Assembly: GCA_016802295.1 (NCBI GenBank)
Contig: JAESIW010000115.1
Coordinates: 558,001-622,000, forward strand
Reading direction: 5' to 3'
Source of the DNA: Brachionus rotundiformis
Taxonomy: Eukaryota > Rotifera > Eurotatoria > Ploima > Brachionidae
Length of the DNA: 64,000 nucleotides
This document shows, one piece after another, positions 48,141-58,193 of the stretch (its first letter is position 1; each line of letters opens with the position of its first letter). Under the pieces are notes generated by a model that ran no database searches, was not told the origin of the DNA, and was given only the letters and a program-made list of their open reading frames with translations. Made by a program: the position numbers and the translations under genes.

Positions 48141-50565
48141 AACGAAATAACTAGGAAGTGAAAAAGAAAACATAGAAAACTTAGAAGATCTCGAAAAAAA
48201 AATTTATTTAATCGAAATACAAAGAAATTTTCTTAAACAATCGAGAATTTAAGAAAGATGGAATTGTTGAGTCAATAAAGTAATGTATTTCTGGATCAAT
48301 GACCTAAGAAAAACAAGAAATTTATTTTCATTTTTTTACATCACCCTCGCGGCATTTACTGAATAAACATAGATATATAATAATAGTGTCTAAAAATATA
48401 CCCTTTGCCATAGCATCGCTTTACTATTTCATATTTTAGAAAGAATAATGTGATCGGTGAATAGATCTTATTTTTTTAATAAACTGATTTAAGACTTAAA
48501 AGATATTAAAAAAGTAAGCCAAGAAGAAACACTATTTAACTCAAAGAGAATTAAATTATAATCAAATGATTAAATAATAAGCTTTTTTAATTATTTATTT
48601 ATGAACCATTAGTCTTATTTTCGCTAATTTTGTATAAAATCTCTTAAAAAAATTAAAACCCTTGTTTTATTTTTAAATTTGTTAATAAATTATTAAATAT
48701 TTTTGACAAATGAAAACGTTTTTTTATAAAAAAAAATTTAAAGACGAAATGTAATTTACATCAATAAACCAAATTTTATAAAATTTGTTTAAAAAACATG
48801 TAAAATCTTCCACTATTTTAAAATTTAAATACTATCTTCTAAATAATCAAATTTTAAGCCTATTTATTAATTTAAAATACATAAAAATTCACAAAATATA
48901 AAAACACAGATAAACCTTGAAATAAACGTATGGTAGGCAATAACTTAAATCTAAAAGAGAACTAATTAAATTCAAAGATTAGAACACGAATTTTTTTTTC
49001 TATGTGCCCTGAGCAGACGTTAGTCTTTCATGCGAACATGGTGGACACACTCATTTATTTAGAGTAAAAAAGAAAAATAATAAAAAAATTAAAAAAATCT
49101 TATTGTATTTTAATATTTGAGAGAGTTAAATATTTCAAGAAGATTAGTGCAATTATTAATGCTTTAAATGAGTAAAAAATATTTTCCGTAAAAGCACGTG
49201 AAGATGACTTGGCATTGTGTTAATTTTTAATTATCAATTATTTTTAATAAAGGATATAGCCACATTTAATATTTTTTGAGTTAAATATCGAATTAATATT
49301 AAGGTGATTAATTCTGTGAATTATCTAGTAAATGGCTATTAAAATTATGCATTTTTATTTAGATTAATTAAATTTTTTTAAAAATAATTCGCGTCTATTA
49401 GATTTTTTTTCTAGGACCGATACAAATAATCAATAAATGATGACAAATTATCTTTTTTTAATTTAATGTATTTTATTAATGACGCTCTTTTATTTTGATT
49501 CGAAAAATTATTTTGCATTTAATTGAATATTTTTTTATTTCAATTTATTAATTAGTAGTAGTTGTAGCAATTTACGCTGTGGGGACTGAAAATGATCCCG
49601 AGCAGTAACGCCAGTAGACGTTCCACTTTTACAGCCTACAGTCACATTATATATTAGTCTAAATTCACATATTATATAGAAGTTTATCTATTCTATTTTT
49701 AAATTTGTCAGTATTGAGTGTACTGCGTCATTAATTCAATGAAATTTCTTAAAAAAAAGCATATAAATATCCTTCTTAGAAATAGACCAGAGAGATGCTG
49801 CGTAGCCAAAATGTCACAAGCGTAGCGACTTAAACCAGATCTTGTGAAATCCATCACTTTGATTCAGCAAATTATAATTTATTTGAAAACTTATATGACC
49901 TTATTAGCTTTATTGGCATTTTATTGTTAATTTAAAGTAATTTTAATCTTCATTACAAACTTTATAAAATAACAAAGCATGAATTACTAAATTTGCGGAA
50001 GCTTTATTATCATTTTCATTTTTACATGTTCCTTTATTAAAAATTCTTAACCAAATGACCAAATCAATCGTGAGTTATCTGTCATAAAATTGTGCTAAGT
50101 CAATTTATTTAATTTTTCATTTCTGATATGAATATTTTATAGAATTTCGTTTTAGTTCAATTTAAAATAAAAATCAAAATTTTGAAATTAAATATTTTTG
50201 CTTTAAATGAGCAAATCTTCTCTAAATCTCTACGTAATTTATGACTTGTGATAAAAATGCTTGACTTGAAAATTAAAATAATTCATTAATTTATTTCTAA
50301 AATATTCACCTTGAATTTTTACATATAAATAAACATGAATATTAAAACAGTTAGTTAGTTTTAAATTCGCTCTATTCTTGCTTTTTTCTTTTGACTAATT
50401 ATTACAAAAATCTATAAAAATTATAAATTAAGATATACGAAATACATCTATAATATATAATTTGAAGTCTAATTTCATCAGATTTATTTAGATTTAAATC
50501 TTTTAAAATTTAACTAATACTAGATAAATTGAAGAAATTAATTAATGAAATTAAAATCTTGACAC

Positions 50566-51446
50566 ATGGAAATCATATTAGAGTGCCCAATATGCTTAAC
50601 TCAATTCGACAACAATGAGAAAACACCCAGATTATTACCATGTAAGATAAATTTTCCTATTTTTTAAGAATTTAAATTTATTTTTCAATTTAAGGTCAGC
50701 ACAATGTTTGCTCTGAATGTCTGATTCATCTAAAGGATCTTGCTCGAAACAATTCTAAAATAAGCTGTCCTGAATGCAGAAGTTTGTTTTCCTCAAATTT
50801 AAATACCATACCTAAATCTCTAATTATGAGCCAGCTTATTGAATTAAGAGCAAATGGATCTCAAAATTCACCAGACATTGAACGATTAAAAGAAAGTCTA
50901 CCAAAAAAAAAGACCATTGTGAAAAAACCTTGGAGTGTCAAAAGTTATTTGCAATCAGTTTTTAACCAAATCGATGCAAATGGAGATGGTGCCATAAGTG
51001 CGTATGAGCTTCAGAATGTTTTGAAAAATGTTAATTCAAATACTTCATTTGACCCAAAGACAGTTATGCTCCTAATCAAAATTCATGACAGAAATAATGA
51101 TAATGAAATTAATTTTGATGAATTTTTTGACTTGTATAACAGGTTAAATGAAGATTTGGAAAATTTTTTAATTACAGATGCTGATTCTAGTGGTGGAATA
51201 GACCCCAATGAGCTCTCACAGCTTCTTCACTCAAAAGGTTATAGTCTTTCGGCAAATTTTTTTAATTTTTTTTTTAAAAATCTTTATAAAATACTTGGAA
51301 AGCAATACATCGAATTTGATATTTATATTCGAGTGTCGGCGAGACTCGAGTATCTTCTTAAATTTTACCATAGTAATGAATATAATTACCGTAATTACTC
51401 AATCGAGAATTACTTGGAGAAAAAATTTTTCCAAGAGTTTTGGTAA
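50566..51446 (+). CDS. RING finger-penta-EF-hand fusion protein A
   Basis: Predicted calcium-responsive E3 ubiquitin ligase; 275 residues in two exons (50566-50641 and 50695-51446). The RING is complete C3HC4: C7, C10, C26, H28, C31, C34, C50 and C53 (LECPICLTQF, NVCSECL, CPECRSLF). After a linker of about 50 residues come EF loops at 119-130 (DANGDGAISAYE), 157-168 (DRNNDNEINFDE) and 187-198 (DADSSGGIDPNE), all with good ligands. The block FDIYIRVSARLEYLL, shared with the two paralogs, follows. The second half of the RING and every EF-hand sit in one uninterrupted exon, so the fusion does not depend on a splice guess. The Gly/Pro-rich N-terminus of peflin is absent, replaced by the RING. Substrate and partners are unknown. 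Confidence 0.88.
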
Positions 51447-52772
51447 TTTTTTAAAATATTATTTATAAATTGGCCTTAGTTTTTAAAAAAAAAATCAAAA
51501 AAGTTGTAATTTTTTTCTTTTATCTAATTTTTGTTAAAAATAAATTTTTATTTTGTTTAAATGTCTAATATGTTTTTTTTTGAAATTTTGAATTGCATAT
51601 TTGATTAATTTATTAAGCCTTAATGGTTAATTTGATGGTAATCTGGTCAAATCTGTTAATCCAATTCGACTGAAATTCGCCAAAATAACCGAGTTTATAA
51701 TAAGAGTTATACTTAAAAAATATCTATTTATTTTAATTTATTAAATTGTTAAGATCAAACCTCAGATTTTTCTCAAGTTCTTATTAAAAAAATCAGAGAT
51801 AGAGTTTACTTTGGCTCAAAAATGGTTAATCTTTTGATTAAAAATTATGAAACAACTCAAAATAACTCCATTCGATCATATATATTAATCTGCCAAAAAC
51901 AAAGCTGAATTTCCTTAACGATGTAAAAATATTCAGAATTTTTTTTAATTTTATTTTTTAAATTAATGTAATTTTTTTAAAATTTAAAATTACTGACAAG
52001 AGGGCTCAAAAGAAGACTATGTCATTTGGAACTGTCCTGGAAATTCCCCTTTCCTAAATTATCTTTAAAAAATAAAAAAATATCTAATTGATTTCTGTTA
52101 TCATGTGAATAAATTACTAATTTAAACTTTTTATTACTCTCTAATGATTTTTAAGTAAGTATCTAAGTTTGTCAAATTGATTGAATTGTCGCTGATTACA
52201 ATACAATTTAAATATGTATAAATTCCTTTTTAAATCATTAGTCTGAGAGTTTTTACTATTAATAAATATTACTACAAATTTATATCTTTTATAATATACA
52301 AATTATGGCTAAAAAAACATTTTTTCTACAAAAAATATCTTAAGCTCCAATTTAAACTACAATTTTTTTTTAAATTTTTATCTGTTAAATTGTTACTTAA
52401 CTACTTTGATAAAATCAATGTATTATTTAGAATTTTGTTCTTTCAAAAACAATGCTTATGTTTTCTTATCTCAAAGTAACAATTATGAATTTTTTTCTAT
52501 TATTGAAAAATATTATTGAAAAATACATATCTTTTTAAATAATTCAAGTCGCATAAAAATGTTGTAAGGAAAAACTTGAACAATTATCTTAAAAAATCTT
52601 GAATTTTAAATTATTTTCTTAATCAGGAGAAGAAAAAATTATAAATAATCTATTAAATTATACTAATAGTAGAAATTATTGTCTATTATTTAATATATTG
52701 ATAAGTTAAAAGTTTAAATTAATCAGTCGTAAAATAGTTTATTAAAAAATTGTAAATAGATTCACAAAATAT
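51447..52772. other. Intergenic, nothing recognised
   Basis: AT-rich region between the tail-to-tail RING-PEF A and DOK-like genes. No further gene or repeat was identified. Confidence 0.4.
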
Positions 52773-53997
52773 TCATAGTTTAACTCGTCCATACACCGAA
52801 TTATCTTCATCTACAAAAAACTCATCTGAAGCAGAAAGCATTTTTTTGCTACTCATATATTTTGGAATATATTTATCATGATAATCGCTTTCATCAGTCT
52901 CATCGGACTCTTGTTCATTGAGAAAATTGACTTTTTTCTTAAACGAAGGTGGCTCTTGCTTTTCAACTAAAGGTGAAATACTTGGACTATTTGTTTTTGG
53001 TTTGTTGCCATTTTTTAAGGTAAACGAATTCAGGTCCAAAGTGTCTTTAGTCAAATTTTCTATACTTTTATTTGTTTCAATATGTGGCACCCAGTTCAAA
53101 CTCGAATCCGTCTCTGAACCACTTCCGTCATTTATTTCATTGTCTGATCTCCTAAATGCTAACCTGTACAAAATGTCTGCCAACTGTTCCCTAAGACTTT
53201 TATACATATGCTTTGAATGATAATTTTTTGATCGCAACGCAATTACACCAGAGCCAACTGGAGACGAGCGACCCAATTCAATACCTATGCAAAAATCGGT
53301 GTTTCCAAATCTCCGGATAACACTTAAGCAAAAAAATTATCTATTTTAACTGAAAAAGTTCTAATATACTTAAATGGAATGACTATTAAATTAATTGCTT
53401 TTGATTTACTCTCGAGTACTATTTTATCATTATCAAATTTGAGTATGTAGACCTCGTGAATTGAAAATTTATTTAATAAATTGGAACTTGTCAAGTCGGG
53501 ATCAATTTTTACCGACCACAATTTTATTTCGGACCCGTCTTCATATTCATTTTTCATATCCTGGTCACCTGAAAAATATTCAAGTACATCATCTATCTTT
53601 TGATTGATTATTTTATTAATTATATCGTATATTTTAGCATTATCATCCTCCGTAATTCCTTTGAAACGGAATACTTTTTTTCCCTTAATTTCCATCTCCC
53701 ATGAGTGGTCCTTAAATAAGGACAATTTTTCAATATGTTTGAGCTTTATAGTTTGTTTTTTGAAATCATTATCATCAAATAACACAAATTGATTTTTATC
53801 CTCGTTGCTTTTATCAATAGTTAGGGCATATTTCATTAGTATGGTCGCATCCTTATATTTATAAATTTTTAACATTAAAATAATATTTTAATGAAAATAT
53901 TAAATTTTTTTAGCTAAATCTTTTCTTAAAAATTTTTAGTAATTTATACCTTTTTTTTATAGAACCATATAGTTCCTTCCAAAAGAACATCGGTCAT
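52773..53997 (-). CDS. Docking-protein (DOK)-like adaptor with PH and IRS-type PTB domains
   Basis: Adaptor that would bind phosphotyrosine on receptor tyrosine kinases at the membrane. Solid exons in translation order: 53370-53875 and 52773-53322. The first carries most of a PH domain (MLKIYKYKDATILMKYAL) and the first strands of the PTB. The second completes the PTB: IPFN joins VIRRFGNTDFCIGIEL across the splice, then GRSSPVGSGVIAL. A Ser/Asp/Glu-rich tail of about 120 residues ends YGRVKL. An apparent first exon at 53950-53997 (MTDVLLEGTIWFYKKK) looks like the first PH strand, but no GT-AG intron joins it in frame to the next exon. So the start is unresolved: a missed micro-exon, a sequence error or a real lesion. 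Which DOK subfamily it belongs to is unclear. Confidence 0.75.
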
Positions 53998-55091
53998 GTT
54001 AAAGTTTAATAAAGAATAATAAATACTTTTCAATTTTTTTGAATAAAAGAGCTATTAATTTTGGTTTGATAAGTAGAAATTATATTATTTTAGCCTGCTC
54101 GGGCCAATTTGTAATCTTATCAGTTAAATTAAATATTTTTATTACATTTAAGAATTTAAAATTTTAATGATTCTAAATAATGATACATCAATTAAAATAT
54201 CACCATAAAATCATTTAGCCTAATTTTAGAATAAAAATTTATCCATTTAATAAGTCTAGTTCAAATTTTGTCGAAAATATTCTATAAAAATTTAAATACT
54301 TAAAGCTTTATAAACAATGTTTTGATTGTTTAATTATCTCATGAGAAAAAAGACCATTTAATTTTTTTAAATTTATTTTAAAATTGTAAATATATTATAA
54401 TTTATATCTAGAAAATCGATTTTAATACTTGAATTTGTTATTTTTTATTATAATGAATTTATATTCTTGAATTGACGAAAAATCTTTAAAAAGACAAAAC
54501 CATGTTTAATTCAAAATTAAATCAAGTATCTTTATCTATTTAAATTCACTTGAATAAGTTTATCTGGACAAAATAAATATTTTTTTTTAATCTTTACTTT
54601 AATTATTTACCAACTAACATTTAAAAAATTTTAATTTTTCAAAAAACTAAGCAATTTTTTTAATCAACTAAATTTTAAATTAATTTATATTTGGTTTTAG
54701 GCAAATTATTTAAAATAAGGTTTTTTTTAAATTTTTAATAAAAATACTTTAATTTTATTTTTTAGAAAATAAGCTCATCCAACAAAAGAAAAAAATACCT
54801 TTTATAGCTGAGTAAACCTAACTAGCCATGAATTTCGAAATTAGCCCATTCAAACTAACCCGACACTTTTAAGTATTTATATTTTTTAATCATAAAATAT
54901 TCTGACTTTAATTACTAAAGCCCTTAAAAAACGAATAATTCATTTTTTATGTCAGGTAAAATGATAATTTACCTTTTTTCTAAATCATGTGTACTCAACT
55001 GATTAATTTTATGTTAAGTTCATTTAAATTCCATCAATAATTTTTCAAAATAAATTGAAATTAAAAATTTATTTATTTTAGATAATTAAAA
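53998..55091. other. Intergenic between divergent genes
   Basis: Very AT-rich. It must carry upstream sequences of the DOK-like gene (minus) and the small membrane protein gene (plus). A TTTTAG just before the ATG at 55092 may be the acceptor of a 5' UTR intron. Nothing else was identified. Confidence 0.35.
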
Positions 55092-55328
55092 ATGAACAGT
55101 AATTTCACTCAAATCGAACAAAATGCGACCAAAATACTCGAGCCTTTGACCGAAGCAGAAAAAGAAGCCTTTTTCAACTCATCTCTTTTTATCTTTACAT
55201 TAATCGGCATTATTTTAGCCGTAGTTTTGGTTGTAATTGTCATTTTTGTCATTAGAAAGCGAAACTCGACCCGTCAATTCCGGGACTACGAAGATTTCAT
55301 TAGAGATGGAAATGAGTTCCACGACTAA
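55092..55328 (+). CDS. Small single-pass membrane protein, 78 residues
   Basis: Not recognised. The first half is polar and has three Asn-x-Ser/Thr sites (NFT, NAT and NSS), consistent with a luminal or extracellular N-terminus. A strong transmembrane helix follows (FIFTLIGIILAVVLVVIVIF). The cytosolic tail begins with basic residues (IRKRNSTRQF) and ends acidic (DYEDFIRDGNEFHD). The tail contains two tyrosine/acidic-rich stretches that could bind adaptors, but that is inference. Codon use is more G+C-rich than the surroundings, supporting a real gene. It sits between the DOK-like gene and RING-PEF B with no sign of an operon. Confidence 0.7.
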   Translation: MNSNFTQIEQNATKILEPLTEAEKEAFFNSSLFIFTLIGIILAVVLVVIVIFVIRKRNSTRQFRDYEDFIRDGNEFHD

Positions 55329-55703
55329 ACTAACTAAGACATCCATCCCAACCAAAGTTTTGTGATGAAAAAAATTTTAACCTTTTCTAATAACTTTAAT
55401 ATGAATAAAATATTTTCAAAAAAGTATTGAGTCCATTTTCTAAAATGAATATTTAATTTTTATTATAAACTGGGTAGTGGTAAAATTACGAAAGTTATTC
55501 AAAATTTAATTTCATAATTATTTGAATTGAGTATTTTTACTGCTAAAATTTAGTATAAATCACTTTAAAGTAATAAAATTAATCCTAAAATATTAATCAT
55601 AAATTGTAAGTTAATAAAGCTTATTATGCTATTAGCTTAAAATTATACAAATTTTCAAAATTATCATATCTCTTATTTTCATAAAATATTTAAATTTTAA
55701 AAT

Positions 55704-56571
55704 ATGGAACGTCTATTTGAATGCCCAATTTGCCAGATCACTTATGATGACAGCACAAGAAAACCGATGCTTTTGCCAAAATGTAATTTTAGATAATAAT
55801 CTTAAAATTTTAAAAACTAGTTAATTTAGGTTTTCACAGTTTCTGCTCTCAGTGCATTCTAGAGCTATATAGAGGGCAAAACAGCATTACATGTCCCATT
55901 TGTCGACAGGTAAATAATGTACCTATAAGCAATTTACCGGTAAATAGAGATATTTTGCAATTCTATGAAGCATATAAATCAAAAATAAATGAACAAACTA
56001 CTCAAATAGAATCGAAACCGGAGTATTTTGTTTTAAATTTTGAATAATAATCATTTTTTATTTTTTTCTAAGATGGAATGAAGAAAATTACCTTAAATGT
56101 CTATTTGATGAAATTGACCACAACAACGATGGCAAAATAAATACCCAAGAGTTGCACACAGCATTGAAAAAGGGCCAGTCAAATTCGGAATTCGATTTAC
56201 GCACTGTAGTTATTTTAATGGATAAATATGACACAAACAGAGATGGAGAAATATCTTTGAATGAATTTTATAAATTATTTTTTAGTATAAATAATATGTT
56301 TAACGAATTTTTAGACTATGACCAAGATAATAGTCAGTCTATTGATCCAAGTGAGCTAAGATCTTTACTTCTAAACAAAGGCTATCATCTTTCTGATCAG
56401 TTTTTTCAGTTTTTGTTCACAGAATTACTTAATAGAAATAATGTATCTTCCATTACGTTTGACATTTATGTTCGAATTTCAGCAAGATTGGACTATTTGA
56501 ATAATATTGGTGCCATAAAGGAACAAAATTATGAGCAAAAAATTGTTCAAATTTTTTTTGAAAATTTCTAA
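55704..56571 (+). CDS. RING finger-penta-EF-hand fusion protein B
   Basis: Paralog of protein A; 256 residues in three exons (55704-55782, 55830-56022, 56073-56571) with all phases closing. The RING is complete: C7, C10, C27, H29, C32, C35, C48 and C51 (FECPICQI, CFHSFCSQC, CPICRQ). The EF loops are DHNNDGKINTQE (106-117), DTNRDGEISLNE and DQDNSQSIDPSE; the third keeps its main acidic ligands. FDIYVRISARLDYL follows, as in the other two PEF proteins here. The RING-to-EF join uses donor GTATTT at 56023 and acceptor CTAAG at 56072; without it the RING exon stops within a few codons. Intron 1 interrupts the RING at the same place as in gene A, which supports common origin. Substrates are unknown. 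Confidence 0.85.
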
Positions 56572-57248
56572 ATTTACCTTGTTAAAATTATTTTTTTTTA
56601 ATTTAATTTTTTATTTTTGAAATATTTGATGAAAAAATATTTATTTTAATGTTTGATTTACTGGATCTTAAATAAATCTATATTAAATTATTAGAAAGTT
56701 TTTTTTTGAATTTTATGTTATTTTTGTTTCTGATAGCAAGTCGACGTTTTATAAATCATAATTTGCAGGCGAATTTTTATCACTAGGCGCTCTTTATTTA
56801 AATTTTAATTTACTGTAAAAAAATTTTATTCAATGGATAAATTATCATTAATATTTTAATTCTAAAAATTTTTAATTATAAAATGCTATTTCTTAAGAGT
56901 ATCTTGAATAGTTTAGTAATATTTTTTATTGCTTAATGGTAACATTTAGTCATAATTTTTGTTTTATCTCATACTCAAAAAGATAAGCCATTTTTGTACC
57001 TGATAAATCAGAGTATGAAATTACGGCAAAAAAAGCATCTAGTGCTAAACAAATGATTAATTTAGAAATAAAATTATAAAAATGAATCATCAAAGTTTCA
57101 CAGAATTGGTTGATAAAATATTTTTGCATAAAATATTATTAACTCTTAGTGAAAAAATAATTCAAAAATAATCATTAACTCCTAAGACAAATTTCAAAAT
57201 TATTTCAATTATTTATAAGAGCAAAATCCGTATTAAAAAAAAACAAAA

Positions 57249-58193
57249 ATGAATAATAATAATAATTATAATATGTATGGTTCTCAAACACCATATCCAA
57301 CCGCTCCGGGCCCAGCTCCCGATTACAATCAATCAGGTCAAAGCATATATCCCAATATTCCCAATTTTCCACCACAAAATAATCAACCATTCAATTCACA
57401 TCAGCCCGCATCAAATGCTCCGTATCCAGGACCTCCCAATTCTTCAGCAAGGCCGTATGTTCCACAATTTAATCAAGGATACCCAACTCAGCCCGGATAC
57501 GGAACAAATGGCCCATATCCGCCACAACCATATCCAAGTCAAACATACCCAGTTCAGCCGATACCAACTCAACCAGGTTATGGTCCAAATTCATCGATTT
57601 ATCCCAATCAGAATCAAGGATATGGTTATCCATCTCAAAACCCTGGCTACCAAGCTTACCCTAACCGTGGACCAGGCTATGGAACGAACAATAGTTGGGA
57701 CGAAGGAAACTACCTTAGAAAGTTATTTGACGATATAGATCACAACAGAGATGGTAGCATTACTGTGCAAGAACTTCACGAAGCTCTTAGACGAGGCCAG
57801 TCAATGTTTGATTTTGATCCGTTCACTGTTCAATATTTGGTTCAAAAATATGATAAAAACAGAAATAGCGAAATATCTTTTCAAGAATTTAATGATTTAT
57901 TTGTTGGCTTAAATATTCAATTTAATGAATTTTTAGATATAGACCGAGACTCAAGTGGATTTATTGATAGCCATGAATTAGCCAACGCAATGTACAGAAG
58001 AGGATTTCAATTTTCGCCAGAATTATTTAATTTCGTGGTGAGCGAAATAAGCAGACGTAGTGGTAAGCAAGGAATTAGCTTTGATATATATGTGAGAGTG
58101 GCTGCCAGATTTGAAACCCTTAGAAATGAATACAATCGAATGCCAGTCAAAAATTTACCTTTGGAAATGTTTGTGAGAAACAAATTTTTTTAA
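57249..58193 (+). CDS. PEF1-like: Peflin-like penta-EF-hand protein
   Basis: Calcium-binding PEF protein; in vertebrates peflin pairs with ALG-2 at ER exit sites. Single exon, 314 residues. Residues 1-150 are a low-complexity Pro/Tyr/Gln/Asn/Gly-rich domain with repeated YPxQPGYG-like units, the hallmark of peflin. EF loops begin near residue 164: DHNRDGSITVQE, DKNRNSEISFQE and DRDSSGFIDSHE. They are followed by FDIYVRVAARFETL and a C-terminus ending FVRNKFF. EF-hands 4 and 5 are degenerate, as usual for the pairing half. Its EF region is close to that of RING-PEF B (shared DI/EIDHNxDG and EALRRGQS/TALKKGQS), pointing to local duplication. AATAAA-type signals lie near 58225. Confidence 0.9.
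   Translation: MNNNNNYNMYGSQTPYPTAPGPAPDYNQSGQSIYPNIPNFPPQNNQPFNSHQPASNAPYPGPPNSSARPYVPQFNQGYPTQPGYGTNGPYPPQPYPSQTYPVQPIPTQPGYGPNSSIYPNQNQGYGYPSQNPGYQAYPNRGPGYGTNNSWDEGNYLRKLFDDIDHNRDGSITVQELHEALRRGQSMFDFDPFTVQYLVQKYDKNRNSEISFQEFNDLFVGLNIQFNEFLDIDRDSSGFIDSHELANAMYRRGFQFSPELFNFVVSEISRRSGKQGISFDIYVRVAARFETLRNEYNRMPVKNLPLEMFVRNKFF

Larger units (their letters stand above)
42230..50565. other. 8.3-kb gene-poor region with repeat relics
   Basis: Apart from the foldback element at 42866-43207 and a retrotransposon remnant near 47800-48140, I see only extremely AT-rich DNA with short chance open frames. Two slightly G+C-richer islands, near 49005-49060 and 49570-49650, do not read as protein on either strand; I cannot say what they are. 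Confidence 0.4.

Noticed and set aside
57277..57738. 153-codon frame overlapping the peflin-like N-terminus
   Set aside because: Out-of-frame shadow of a low-complexity Pro/Gln/Tyr coding repeat.
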